This document shows positions 25,317 to 33,095 of a DNA stretch of 64,000 nt, one piece after another. The stretch's first letter is position 1. Each line of letters starts with the position of its first letter. The notes under the pieces are model-generated. The model ran no database searches. It was not told the DNA's origin and was given only the letters and a program-made list of their open reading frames with translations. The position numbers and the translations under genes are program-made. Source of the stretch: Auraticoccus monumenti (GTDB taxonomy: Bacteria > Actinomycetota > Actinomycetes > Propionibacteriales > Propionibacteriaceae); contig NZ_LT629688.1 in NCBI RefSeq assembly GCF_900101785.1, positions 1,612,001-1,676,000 of the forward strand. Direction: 5' to 3'.

Positions 25317-27049
25317 GCCTGCCCAAGCCCGTCGCCCGCGGCCGCCACGCCCTCTTCACCGGGCTGGTCGGCGTCGGGGTCGGTCAGGCCGGCTGCGCGC
25401 TGGGGATCGCCCTGCTCGTCCAGCGCGGTTTCGACGCCCTCATCGCCGACCCCACCCTGCCGCCGCCGTCGACCCGCACCCTGGTGCTGCTGGTGGTGGC
25501 CCTGGCCATGACCATCACCGCCGGCGCCTGGCTCCGCGGCCAGGAGCGCGTGGTGGGTGAGCAGCTCGGCCAGCACTACGTCCAGGACGTCCGAGCCACC
25601 CTCTTCGAGCACCTCACCCAGGTCCCGGCCCGCGAGCTCGGGCGGCGCCACCGGGGCAACCTGCTGCTGAAGTTCGTCGGTGACCTGGGTGCCCTGCGGC
25701 TCTGGGTCGCCCGCGGGCTGGCCCGGCTGGTGGTGGCGGTCGTGGCGGTCGCGGTGATCCTGACCGGGCTCGCGGTGGTCAGCTGGCCGCTGGCCACCGG
25801 GGTCGGCGGCGTGCTGCTGCTCGGCGCGGGCGTCACGCTGGTGCTGGGGCCGTGGCTGCAGCGCACCAGCCGGCGGTCCCGACGGGTCCGCGCCCGGCTC
25901 ACCGGTGAGGTCACCGAGCGGCTCCAGCAGCTGCAGGTGGTCCAGGCCTCCGGGCAGGAGCGCCGCGAGGGCCGCCGCGTGCACCGCCGCAGCGAGCGGG
26001 TGGCCGACGCCATGGTGCAGCAGGCCCGCGCGTCCGGGTCGATGCGGGCGATCGCCGAGGCGGCGGCCACCGCCGCCGGGGCGGTCGTGCTGCTGGTCGG
26101 CGCCCTCGAGGTGCAGTCCGGCCGGGCCAGCGCGGGGACGGTGGTGGCCGCCCTCAGCGTCACCGGGCTCCTCGGTGGCTACCTGCGCGACCTGGGACGG
26201 GTCAGCGAGTACGCCTCCCGCGCCTCGGTCGCGCGCCACGCGGCGAGGCGGTTCCTGACCACCCCGACGCTGCCCGACCCCGACGGCCTGCCGCCGCTGC
26301 GGGTCGAGCGCGGTGAGGTCAGGCTCGAGGGGGTGACGGTCGAGGGGGCCCTGCAGCAGGTCGACGCCACCGTCGGGCCCGGCGAGGTGGTCGCCGTGGT
26401 GGGTCCCAACGGTGCCGGCAAGAGCACCCTGATGTCGGTGGTGAGCCGGCTGATCGACCCCGACCGGGGACGCGTCGTCGTCGACGGCCAGGACCTCCGC
26501 GACCGCTCGCTGCGCTCGGTCCGCCAGGCCGTCGGGCTCGCCGGCCCGGACCTGCCGCTGCTGCGGGGCAGCCTGCGGCGCAACGTCTGCTACCGCCGGC
26601 CCCGGGTGGACGCCGAGGAGCTGGCCCGGATCACCCGGCTCTGCGACCTCGACGAGCTGGCCGAGGAGCTCCCCGACGGCTGGGACAGCGACGTCGGGGA
26701 GGGCGGGTCACGCCTGTCGGCGGGGCAGCGGGCCCGGGTCACCATCGCCCGGGCCGCGCTCGGACGTCCGCCGGTGCTGATCCTGGACGAGGCCGAGGCC
26801 CACCTGGACGCCCGGGCGGTCACCGTGCTGGAGCGGGTCCTCCGCGACCACCGCGGGGTGGCGCTGGTCGTCACCCACCGGCGTTCCGTGGTCGAGGCCG
26901 CCGACCGGGTCTGGCACCTGGCCGACGGCCGGCTGGTCGAGACCGGACGCCCCGACGAGCTCCTCGCCGGCTCCGGGCCCACCGCGCGGCTGCTCGCCGA
27001 GCGCGGCCCGGCCTCCGGGTCCGCCGCAGTCGTGGGGGTCGGGGCATGA
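25301..27049 (+). CDS. ABC half-transporter (fused membrane and ATPase domains)
   Basis: A 582-residue protein. The membrane domain (1-320) has the exporter pattern, including LFEHLTQVPARELGRRHRGN and a hydrophobic VVAVVAVAVILTGLAVVSW helix. The ATPase domain has Walker A VGPNGAGKSTLMSVV, signature LSAGQRARVTIARAAL, Walker B VLILDEAEAHLD, and VTHRRS with the switch His. It should act as a homodimer. GTG 25301 has AGGGG 8 bases upstream; GTG 25313 in the same frame would give a GTGA overlap with the preceding stop and is the main alternative. The cargo is unknown. Confidence 0.82.
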   Translation: MPQPVSLPKPVARGRHALFTGLVGVGVGQAGCALGIALLVQRGFDALIADPTLPPPSTRTLVLLVVALAMTITAGAWLRGQERVVGEQLGQHYVQDVRATLFEHLTQVPARELGRRHRGNLLLKFVGDLGALRLWVARGLARLVVAVVAVAVILTGLAVVSWPLATGVGGVLLLGAGVTLVLGPWLQRTSRRSRRVRARLTGEVTERLQQLQVVQASGQERREGRRVHRRSERVADAMVQQARASGSMRAIAEAAATAAGAVVLLVGALEVQSGRASAGTVVAALSVTGLLGGYLRDLGRVSEYASRASVARHAARRFLTTPTLPDPDGLPPLRVERGEVRLEGVTVEGALQQVDATVGPGEVVAVVGPNGAGKSTLMSVVSRLIDPDRGRVVVDGQDLRDRSLRSVRQAVGLAGPDLPLLRGSLRRNVCYRRPRVDAEELARITRLCDLDELAEELPDGWDSDVGEGGSRLSAGQRARVTIARAALGRPPVLILDEAEAHLDARAVTVLERVLRDHRGVALVVTHRRSVVEAADRVWHLADGRLVETGRPDELLAGSGPTARLLAERGPASGSAAVVGVGA

Positions 27050-28509
27050 GCAGCCGTCGCGCCTCCGTCGTCGGCTCCGGGCCCAACGGGCTCGCCGCCG
27101 CCGTCGTGCTCGCCCGCGCCGGTCTCGAGGTGACGGTGTGGGAGGCCGCCGAGGACGTCGGCGGGGCGGCCCGCTCCCGGCCGCTGCTCGGCCCGGGCAC
27201 CAGCGTCGACCTCGGCTCGGCGGTGCACCCCTTCGCGGTCGCCAGCCCGGTGCTGCGCTCCTTCGACCTGGAGCGCCACGGCCTGCGCTGGCTGCACTCC
27301 CCGGTGGTCATGGCCCACCCCCTCGACGACGCCCCGGCCGCGCTGCTGCACCGCTCCCTCGCCCTCACCGCGCAGGGCCTGGGACGCGACGAGGGCGCCT
27401 GGCTGCGGCTGCACGAGCCGGTGGTCCGGCGCTGGCGGGGGGTGGTCGACGCGGCACTCGGAGGTCTTGCTGTCCCGCGCGACCTGGTCGCTGCCGGCGT
27501 CCTCGGTGCGCCGGGCGCCCTGCCCGCTGCGGCCCTGGCCCGGCTGGCCTGGCGGGGACGGGCTGCCCGGGCCCTCTTCGCCGGCTCGGCCGCGCACTCG
27601 GTGCTCCCGCTGAGCCGGCCCGGGACGTCCGCCTTCGGGCTGCTCTTCGGCGCCGCCGCGCACACCGACGGCTGGCCGGTCCCCGCCGGCGGGGCGTCCT
27701 CGCTCACCCGTGCCCTGGTCGCCGAGCTGGTCGCCCACGGCGGCGTGGTCCACGTCGGGCACCCCGTCACCGCCCTCGCCGCGCTGCCGCCCGCCGACGT
27801 GGTGCTGCTGGACCTCGCCCCGCGGGCGGCCGCGGACCTGCTCGAGCCCGGGGCGGCGGAGCGGATGCGGCACCAGGTGCGCCGCTTCCGGCACGGGGTC
27901 GGGGTGCACAAGGTCGACCTGCTGCTGGACGGGCCCGTCCCCTGGCTCGACCCCGAGGTCGGCCGGGCCGCGACCGTCCACCTCGGCGGCGACCTCGACG
28001 AGGTGGGCCGCGCCCTGGCCGCACCGCACCAGGGCACGGTCGCCGGGCGTCCCTTCGTGATCCTCAGCCAGCCGTCGGTGGTCGACGCCTCCCGGGCGCC
28101 TGGCGGGCAGCACGTGGTGTGGGCCTACTGCCACGTCCCGCACGCCAGCCGGGCCGCCGCCGCGGAGCTGGTCGAGGCCCAGCTGGAGCGCTTCGCCCCC
28201 GGCACCGGGGCCCGGGTGCTGGCCCGCCGGGTGCACGGGCCGGCGGACCTCCAGGCCCAGAACGCCAACCTGGTCGGCGGGGACGTGGTCGGCGGTTCGA
28301 TGGCCGGCACCCAGCTGCTGCTGCGCCCCCGACCCTCGCTGCACCCGCACCGCACCCCCCAGCCCGGGGTGTTCCTGTGCTCGGCCTCCACCCCTCCCGG
28401 GGGCGGCGTGCACGGGATGAGCGGCTACCACGCGGCCACCGAGGCCCTGCACCACCTGGGCGCCGAGCGTCCGGGCGTCCGTCCCCCCGACCCGAGGAGT
28501 CCCCGATGA
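27046..28509 (+). CDS. FAD-dependent oxidoreductase, phytoene desaturase-like
   Basis: A 487-residue flavoprotein beginning with the dinucleotide motif ASVVGSGPNGLAAAVVLARAG and VTVWEAAEDVGGAARS, the phytoene dehydrogenase/amine oxidase type. A C-terminal FAD-contacting segment, STPPGGGVHGMSGYHAATEAL, is characteristic of the crtI/retinol-saturase-like branch. The substrate is probably a hydrophobic isoprenoid or lipid, by family. ATGA overlap with the ABC gene and a similar overlap with the next gene place it firmly in the operon. Confidence 0.82.
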   Translation: MSSRRASVVGSGPNGLAAAVVLARAGLEVTVWEAAEDVGGAARSRPLLGPGTSVDLGSAVHPFAVASPVLRSFDLERHGLRWLHSPVVMAHPLDDAPAALLHRSLALTAQGLGRDEGAWLRLHEPVVRRWRGVVDAALGGLAVPRDLVAAGVLGAPGALPAAALARLAWRGRAARALFAGSAAHSVLPLSRPGTSAFGLLFGAAAHTDGWPVPAGGASSLTRALVAELVAHGGVVHVGHPVTALAALPPADVVLLDLAPRAAADLLEPGAAERMRHQVRRFRHGVGVHKVDLLLDGPVPWLDPEVGRAATVHLGGDLDEVGRALAAPHQGTVAGRPFVILSQPSVVDASRAPGGQHVVWAYCHVPHASRAAAAELVEAQLERFAPGTGARVLARRVHGPADLQAQNANLVGGDVVGGSMAGTQLLLRPRPSLHPHRTPQPGVFLCSASTPPGGGVHGMSGYHAATEALHHLGAERPGVRPPDPRSPR

Positions 28510-28991
28510 CCCGAGCCGACCGTTCGCGCGCCACCGCCTACCTGTCCCTGGCCGCCCTGACCGCCGTCGTGCTGCTGCCGCTGCGCCAGAACGCGCGGCC
28601 GGCCGCGGAGCGTCGCGACGGCTTCCCGCTGTCCTACTTCCCCATGTTCAGCGCCCGCCGGTCCAGCACCGGCACCGTGGTCCACCTCGTCGGCCGGGAC
28701 GCCGAGGGCCGCGAGTCGGTGCTGCACCACCGCCACGCCGGGACCGGTGGGCTGAACCAGGTCCGCCGCCAGATCCGGCGGCGGGTCCGCGACGGCGGCG
28801 CGCAGCTCCTCGCCGAGGCGGTCGCCGCCTCGGTGGCCGCCTCGACGTCGGCCGCCGAGCGCGCCCTGTCGGAGGTGGCCGTGGTGACCAGCGTGTGCGA
28901 CTACGACCGGTTCTTCGCCGGCGACACCACGCCGCTGCGCCGCCGCACCCACGCCACCGCGCCCGTCCCGACCAGGGCGGGTGCCCGGTGA
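28506..28991 (+). CDS. single-pass membrane-anchored protein with FPMFS motif, HTTM-associated
   Basis: A 161-residue protein of no family I can name. One N-terminal transmembrane or signal-anchor segment (AYLSLAALTAVVLLPL) is followed by GFPLSYFPMFSARRS and a soluble domain with conserved-looking VVTSVCDYDRFFAGD. The SYFPMFS motif resembles sequences found in or next to HTTM-domain proteins, including C-terminal parts of vitamin-K-carboxylase-like proteins. That the next gene encodes such a protein supports a partnership. It overlaps both neighbours by four bases. Confidence 0.6.
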   Translation: MTRADRSRATAYLSLAALTAVVLLPLRQNARPAAERRDGFPLSYFPMFSARRSSTGTVVHLVGRDAEGRESVLHHRHAGTGGLNQVRRQIRRRVRDGGAQLLAEAVAASVAASTSAAERALSEVAVVTSVCDYDRFFAGDTTPLRRRTHATAPVPTRAGAR

Positions 28992-29995
28992 GGGCCTGGC
29001 TGCAGGCGCTGGACCGCGCCGCCCTGCCGGCCACGGCCGCCGCGGCGCCGGCCCGCCTGCGGGTCGCCACCGGTCTCTACACCAGCTGGTACCTCAGCCG
29101 CCGGGTGCGGATGTTCCGCCGGATCCACCGCACCGACCCCGCGCTGTTCGCCCCCGTGGGCCCGGTCCGGGTGCTCCGTCGTCCGCTGCCCCCGGTGCTG
29201 GCCGACGGGCTGCTCTACGCCACCCTCGCCTCGAACACGCTGGCCACGCTCGGCGTCGCCCACCGCTGGGTCGGTCCGCTGCACGCAGCGCTGGCCACCT
29301 GGACGCTGTCCTACCGCAACAGCTGGTCGATGGTCTTCCACAACGACAACGCCCTGGTCTGGCAGACCATCGCGCTGGGCTGCGGGGCGGCCGCGGACGA
29401 CCCGCGCTGGTCCCTCGGCCGCCGCGACGTCGCAGGGCCCAGCTGGCGCTACGCCGTCCCGGTCCGCGGCGCCCAGGCCACCACCGCGGCGGTCTACCTG
29501 CTCTGCGGGGTGGCCAAGGTCGCCGGCCCGCTGGGCTGGGGCTGGGCGAGCGGGGAGTCTCTGCGCAGCCAGATCGCCGCCGACGGCCTCCGCAAGCAGC
29601 TGCTCGGTGAGCCCGCGGCCCAGCTGGGGGTGCGGCTGCACCGCCACACCGCCCTGTTCCGGCTGCTCGCCGCCGGGTCGCTGGCCATGGAGCTGCTGGC
29701 CCCGCTGGCCCTGGCCGACCGGCGGGTCGGCTGGCTGTGGTCCGTCTCCGCCTTCGGGATGCACTGGGGGATCAAGGCGGTCATGGGCATCACCTTCCGC
29801 CACCAGCTCAGCGGGGTGGCCTTCCTGCCCTTCTTCGGCCTGCCCAGTGGCACCCCCGCGCCCGCGTCGCCGGTCACCGCGGCCGGCCGCGCCGGTCGGC
29901 TCGCCGCCGTCGCCCTCACCGGCCTGGCCGTCTCCCTGCCCCTAGGACGGATCACCCGCGCCCTCCGCCCCCGGCTCCGCCCCCGCCGCCACTGA
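28988..29995 (+). CDS. HTTM-domain-like (vitamin K-dependent carboxylase-related) membrane protein
   Basis: A 335-residue protein with about seven transmembrane helices. LRVATGLYTSWYLSRRVRMF opens the first helix region, RNSWSMVFHNDNALVWQTIA resembles the HTTM signature (a conserved polar HNDN on a helix), and FGMHWGIKAVMGITFRHQ is another conserved-looking helix. HTTM domains are related to the membrane part of vitamin K-dependent gamma-carboxylase. The motif match is by eye, so the family call is moderate. It is the last gene of the operon and is followed by a hairpin. Confidence 0.65.
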   Translation: MRAWLQALDRAALPATAAAAPARLRVATGLYTSWYLSRRVRMFRRIHRTDPALFAPVGPVRVLRRPLPPVLADGLLYATLASNTLATLGVAHRWVGPLHAALATWTLSYRNSWSMVFHNDNALVWQTIALGCGAAADDPRWSLGRRDVAGPSWRYAVPVRGAQATTAAVYLLCGVAKVAGPLGWGWASGESLRSQIAADGLRKQLLGEPAAQLGVRLHRHTALFRLLAAGSLAMELLAPLALADRRVGWLWSVSAFGMHWGIKAVMGITFRHQLSGVAFLPFFGLPSGTPAPASPVTAAGRAGRLAAVALTGLAVSLPLGRITRALRPRLRPRRH

Positions 29996-30012
29996 CCCCT
30001 GTAGCCGCCTCC

Positions 30013-30054
30013 AGTGCGACGTCCGGCCGGGTACTCGCGGCCAGACGTCGTACT
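30013..30054 (+). terminator. hairpin terminator of the HTTM operon
   Basis: AGTGCGACGTC-c-GGCC (30013-30028) pairs with GGCC-a-GACGTCGTACT (30039-30054): 15 pairs including one G-T wobble, one mismatch and a 10-base loop, starting 17 bases after the stop. A second perfect 18-base palindrome (30056-30073) follows at once. Confidence 0.65.
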
Positions 30055-30055
30055 G

Positions 30056-30073
30056 GCCGTGGACGTCCACGGC
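30056..30073. repeat. perfect 18-base palindrome
   Basis: GCCGTGGACGTCCACGGC reads the same on both strands and abuts the terminator hairpin. It could reinforce termination for the convergent transcription here, or be a protein-binding site; there is no further evidence. Confidence 0.5.
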
Positions 30074-30134
30074 TGACCCGGCGCCGGCGGACCCAGGGGT
30101 CGACCTTCCCTTAGCCACCAGCAGGACGGCCGGA
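30072..30134 (-). pseudogene. decayed duplicate of the 3' end of the AlkD-like gene
   Basis: This segment matches the last 20 or so codons of the AlkD-like gene (30904-30964) in the same orientation, including a 15-base identical run AGGGGTCGACCTT plus flanks and ACGGCCGGA. It has small indels that break the frame, and the stop codon has been lost. The duplicate and the intact end bracket the 30179-30872 repeat array, so they look like a duplication made when the array was placed or expanded. Confidence 0.6.
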
Positions 30135-30178
30135 GCACCGTCGCCTCGTTCGCCCCGTCCCTCATCGGGAGCGCGCTG

Positions 30179-30872
30179 GTGGCGACTGGCCCCGATGTGT
30201 CGTCACGCCCCGGCAGGAGGCGACGGGTAGGGGCGACTGGTCCCACGAGGTGGTGGCGAGTCGCTCTGCCACCGAGCTGGGGACGGGGGCCGGCCTGGTC
30301 CCAGCCCACGCCGTCGTCGACAGGGGTGGTGGTGGCGACTGGCCTGGATGTGTCGTCACGCCTGGGCGCGAGGCGACGGGTAGGGGCGACTGGCCCCAAG
30401 AAGCTGGAGAGTCGCCGTGCCGCCGAGCAGGCGACTGGCCTCGCGAGGTCGTGGGGAGTCGCCGCCTCCCACCGAGCTGGGACGGGGGGTAGTGGTGGCG
30501 ACTGGCCCCGATGTGTCGTCGCGCGTCGGTGGGAGGCGACGAGTTGGGGCGACTGGCCCCGCGAGGTGGTGGGGAGTCGCCCTCCCACCGAGCTGGGACG
30601 GGGGGTGGTGGTGGCGACTGGCCTCTATGTGTCGTCACGCCTGGGCGCGAGGCGACGGGTAGGGGCGACTGGCCCCGAGAAGCTGGAGAGTCGCCGTGCC
30701 GCCGAGCAGGCGACTGGCCTCGCGAGGCGGTGGCGAGTCGCCCTGCCCACCGAGCTGGGGACGGGAGTGGTGGTGGCGACTGGCCTCGATGTGTCGCTAG
30801 GCCTGGGCGCGAGGCGACGGGTAGGGGCGACTGGCCCGAGAAGCTGGAGAGTCGCCCTCCCACCGAGCTGGC
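30179..30872. repeat. intergenic tandem array, five units of 113-163 bases
   Basis: Units start at GTGGCGACTGG at 30179, 30332, 30495, 30611 and 30773. Each contains ATGTGTCG, GAGGCGACG, GGGGCGACTGG and GAGTCGCC followed by CACCGAGCTGG; units 2 and 4 carry an additional GCCGAGCAGGCGACTGG block. Unit lengths are not multiples of three, no frame keeps the same peptide across units, and there is no start site, so I treat it as noncoding. The core GGCGA-S-TCGCC is palindromic around one base. Reversed, the element order matches the 52.2 kb array. Confidence 0.8.
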
Positions 30873-30900
30873 CAGGGGCGGCGCCGGGGGAGTGGCTCGC

Positions 30901-31596
30901 TCAGCCGACCCAGCGACGGCGGACCGAGGGGTCGACCTTCTCCAGCGCCAGCCGGACGGCCGGACGCGCCATCGAGGCGGCGTGCTGGGTGAGGAAGCCG
31001 TTCAGCACCAGTGGCGCCCGCTCACCGGCGTGCTTGAGGAAGACCCCGACGGCCTGGTGCACCAGCGGGTCGGGGTCGGCGGCCAGCAGCCCGGCCACCT
31101 CGAACCCGTGCGCCAGGTCGGCGTCGGAGCCGCTGCGCACGAAGTACAGCGGTGCGGTGACGGCGGTCCGGCGGCGCAGCGGCTCCGGGGCGGCCGCCAG
31201 CTCGTGCAGCAGCTCCACCGAACGGCCGACCAGCGGGGCGCCGACCACCCGCGGCGCCGCCCGGTCCACCATGTCCCAGGTGGTGATGCGGTCGTGGCGA
31301 CGCAGGTACAGCTCCGACAGCGCCGGCTCGCCCAGGGACTCCCGGGCTGCGAGGTCGAGCACGCAGACCGCGCACATCCGGGCCTCGTAGGTGGGCTCGT
31401 CGAGCAGCCGGTCCACCTCCGCCAGCGGCATCCCGGTCGCCTCCCGGGCCAGGTCGAACAGGTCCCGCATCGCCATCCCGAGCGCGGGCTCGTCCGGGGC
31501 GAGCCGCTTGCGCACCGCCGCCAGCTGGGACGGGTCGGCGAGGGCCTCCAGCCGGGCCACCACCGCGGTGGCGGTCCTCGGCGCGACGGGGATCAC
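30901..31596 (-). CDS. DNA alkylation repair-like (AlkD/HEAT-repeat) protein
   Basis: A 231-residue all-helical protein resembling the AlkD family. Paired helices such as TYEARMCAVCVLDLAAR, DRITTWDMVDRAAPRVVG, LYFVRSGSD and LVHQAVGVFLKHAGER are typical, the last being the family's late HEAT-like repeat. AlkD excises bulky or cationic alkylpurines without base flipping. Whether the catalytic Trp/Asp set is complete I cannot confirm. Its GTG overlaps the menF stop by four bases, so the two are co-translated. Confidence 0.75.
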   Translation of the reverse strand: MIPVAPRTATAVVARLEALADPSQLAAVRKRLAPDEPALGMAMRDLFDLAREATGMPLAEVDRLLDEPTYEARMCAVCVLDLAARESLGEPALSELYLRRHDRITTWDMVDRAAPRVVGAPLVGRSVELLHELAAAPEPLRRRTAVTAPLYFVRSGSDADLAHGFEVAGLLAADPDPLVHQAVGVFLKHAGERAPLVLNGFLTQHAASMARPAVRLALEKVDPSVRRRWVG

Positions 31597-32894
31597 GGCT
31601 GCCCCGGGGCCAGGGCCCCGCGCATCGGGACCAGCTTGGCCTCGGACTCGGCCACCTCCGCGTCGGGGTCGGAGTCCGCGACGATCCCGCAGCCGGCGTA
31701 GAGCCGCAGCGAGCGCGGGTCGTCGCGGTCCAGCTCGCCGCAGCGCAGCGCGATCGCCCAGGCGCCGTCGCCCTCGCTGTCCACCCACCCCACCGGTCCG
31801 GAGTAGCGACCCCGGTCCAGCTCCTCCAGCTCGGCGATCAGCCGGCGTGCCACCTCGGTCGGGGTGCCGCAGACGGCCGCGCTGGGGTGCAGCGCCTCCA
31901 CCAGCTCCAGCACCGTCGTCCCCGTCCTCGACACGGCGGTGACGTCGGTGGCCAGGTGCAGCACGTTGGGCAGCTCCAGCACGTAGGGGGCGTCGGGGAC
32001 GTTCATCCCGGTGCAGTACTCGCTGAGCGCGCTGGCCACCGAGGCCACCGCGTACTCGTGCTCCTGCAGGTCCTTCGACGACGACGTCAGCGCCGCGGCC
32101 AGCGTCTCCGGCGTGGTGGCCCCGTGCACCCCGATGGTCCCGGCCAGCACCCGCGAGGTGACCAGACCCTCCTCCCGGCGCACCAGCATCTCCGGGCTGG
32201 CCCCGACCAGGCCGTCGACCAGGAACGTCCAGCAACGTGGGTAGTCCCGGTGCAGCCTCCGGGCCAGCCGGCCCAGCTGCACCGGCGCCTCCGCCGTCGC
32301 GGTGACCTGACGGGCCAGCACCACCTTCTCCAGGTCGCCGTCCAGGATGCGCTTGACCCCCTGCGCCACCCGGTCGGCCCAGGCGTCGGCGTCCAGGCCC
32401 TCGGCCCGCTCCTGCCAGGCCGGGGACGGCGTGGCCGGCGGACGCAGCGTGCGCAGCCGGCGGACGCGGGTGGCCGCCGGCGCGGTGAAGGGCGTGGTGG
32501 ACGCCTCGACCAGCACCGTGCGGCCGTGGCGGCGCAGCAGCACCCACTCCGGCAGCACCAGCACCGGCACCGCGCTGGTGTGGTCGGGGTCGAAGCAGAA
32601 GGAGCCGAAGGCGAGTGCGGCCGCCCCGGTGCTGTCCTCGGTGTGCTCCAGCCGCTCCCGCACCCCGGCCCACCAGGCGGAGGCCCCCGAGATGGGGTCA
32701 CCCGGCCCGGCGGTCCACCGGGCGGCCACCCCTCCGGCCACCGCGCCCGCGTCGCCCCGCACCCAGGCGTACTCGACCCCGGCAGCCGGTCCGGCCTCCA
32801 GCAGGTCGAGCAGGTCGTCCAGGCCGAGGTCGTCGAGGAGGGTGCTGCGCACGAACAGGGGAGTGGTGCTGTGCACGAGCAGGGGCGCGATCAC
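31593..32894 (-). CDS. menF: isochorismate synthase
   Basis: Converts chorismate to isochorismate, the entry step of menaquinone synthesis. The 433-residue chorismate-binding enzyme has KVVLARQV (catalytic Lys region), GASPEMLVRREEG, SRVLAGTIGVHG, LQEHEYAV, TDVTAVSRTGTTVLELVEALHPSAAVCGTP (in parts; ALHPSAAVCGTP carries the family His) and YSGPVGWVDSEGDG. It could in principle serve salicylate or siderophore synthesis, but no such genes are here and men/nuo genes surround it. The GTG start is probably leaderless (-10 TAGGCT at 32907-32902). Confidence 0.9.
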   Translation of the reverse strand: MIAPLLVHSTTPLFVRSTLLDDLGLDDLLDLLEAGPAAGVEYAWVRGDAGAVAGGVAARWTAGPGDPISGASAWWAGVRERLEHTEDSTGAAALAFGSFCFDPDHTSAVPVLVLPEWVLLRRHGRTVLVEASTTPFTAPAATRVRRLRTLRPPATPSPAWQERAEGLDADAWADRVAQGVKRILDGDLEKVVLARQVTATAEAPVQLGRLARRLHRDYPRCWTFLVDGLVGASPEMLVRREEGLVTSRVLAGTIGVHGATTPETLAAALTSSSKDLQEHEYAVASVASALSEYCTGMNVPDAPYVLELPNVLHLATDVTAVSRTGTTVLELVEALHPSAAVCGTPTEVARRLIAELEELDRGRYSGPVGWVDSEGDGAWAIALRCGELDRDDPRSLRLYAGCGIVADSDPDAEVAESEAKLVPMRGALAPGQP

Positions 32895-32901
32895 GGCGAG
32901 C

Positions 32902-32907
32902 AGCCTA
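32902..32907 (-). promoter_or_regulatory. -10 box of leaderless menF-AlkD-like operon
   Basis: TAGGCT on the minus strand, 7 bases before the GTG at 32894; no ribosome site lies between. Confidence 0.5.
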
Positions 32908-33041
32908 CGCGTCCGCCGCGGTGCCGCCGTCGGCGACGGACCTCAATTAGGGCACGGTCCCGTTGCGATATTGACACGCCGAACCAGCCTCCGACTAGGG
33001 GAGACGCCGACCCGGCCCCTGTCAGCAGAGGAGGGTCCGTT

Positions 33042-33095
33042 GTGCCTAGACTGACCGAGGTAGTGAAGGATTTCACGAGCGCCCAGGAGACCTGA
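33042..33095 (+). CDS. 17-codon leader ORF coupled to the geranylgeranyl reductase gene
   Basis: GTG at 33042 has GGAGG (33030-33034) 7 bases upstream, an excellent site. The frame runs 17 codons to a TGA at 33093-33095 whose last base is the A of the next gene's ATG (TGATG coupling). It uses codons that are rare in this genome (AGA, GTA, GAT). The peptide is polar and does not look like a signal peptide or an attenuator with runs of one residue. A TAGACT at 33047-33052 inside it could be a -10 box of an internal promoter that would skip the ORF. Confidence 0.45.
   Translation: MPRLTEVVKDFTSAQET

Noticed and set aside
30162-30863. Open frames of 230 and 400 codons over the 30 kb array, with repeated peptides
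   Set aside because: Unit lengths are not multiples of three, so peptides change frame between units. No start site fits, and the composition reflects lack of A/T-rich stop codons in GC-rich DNA.
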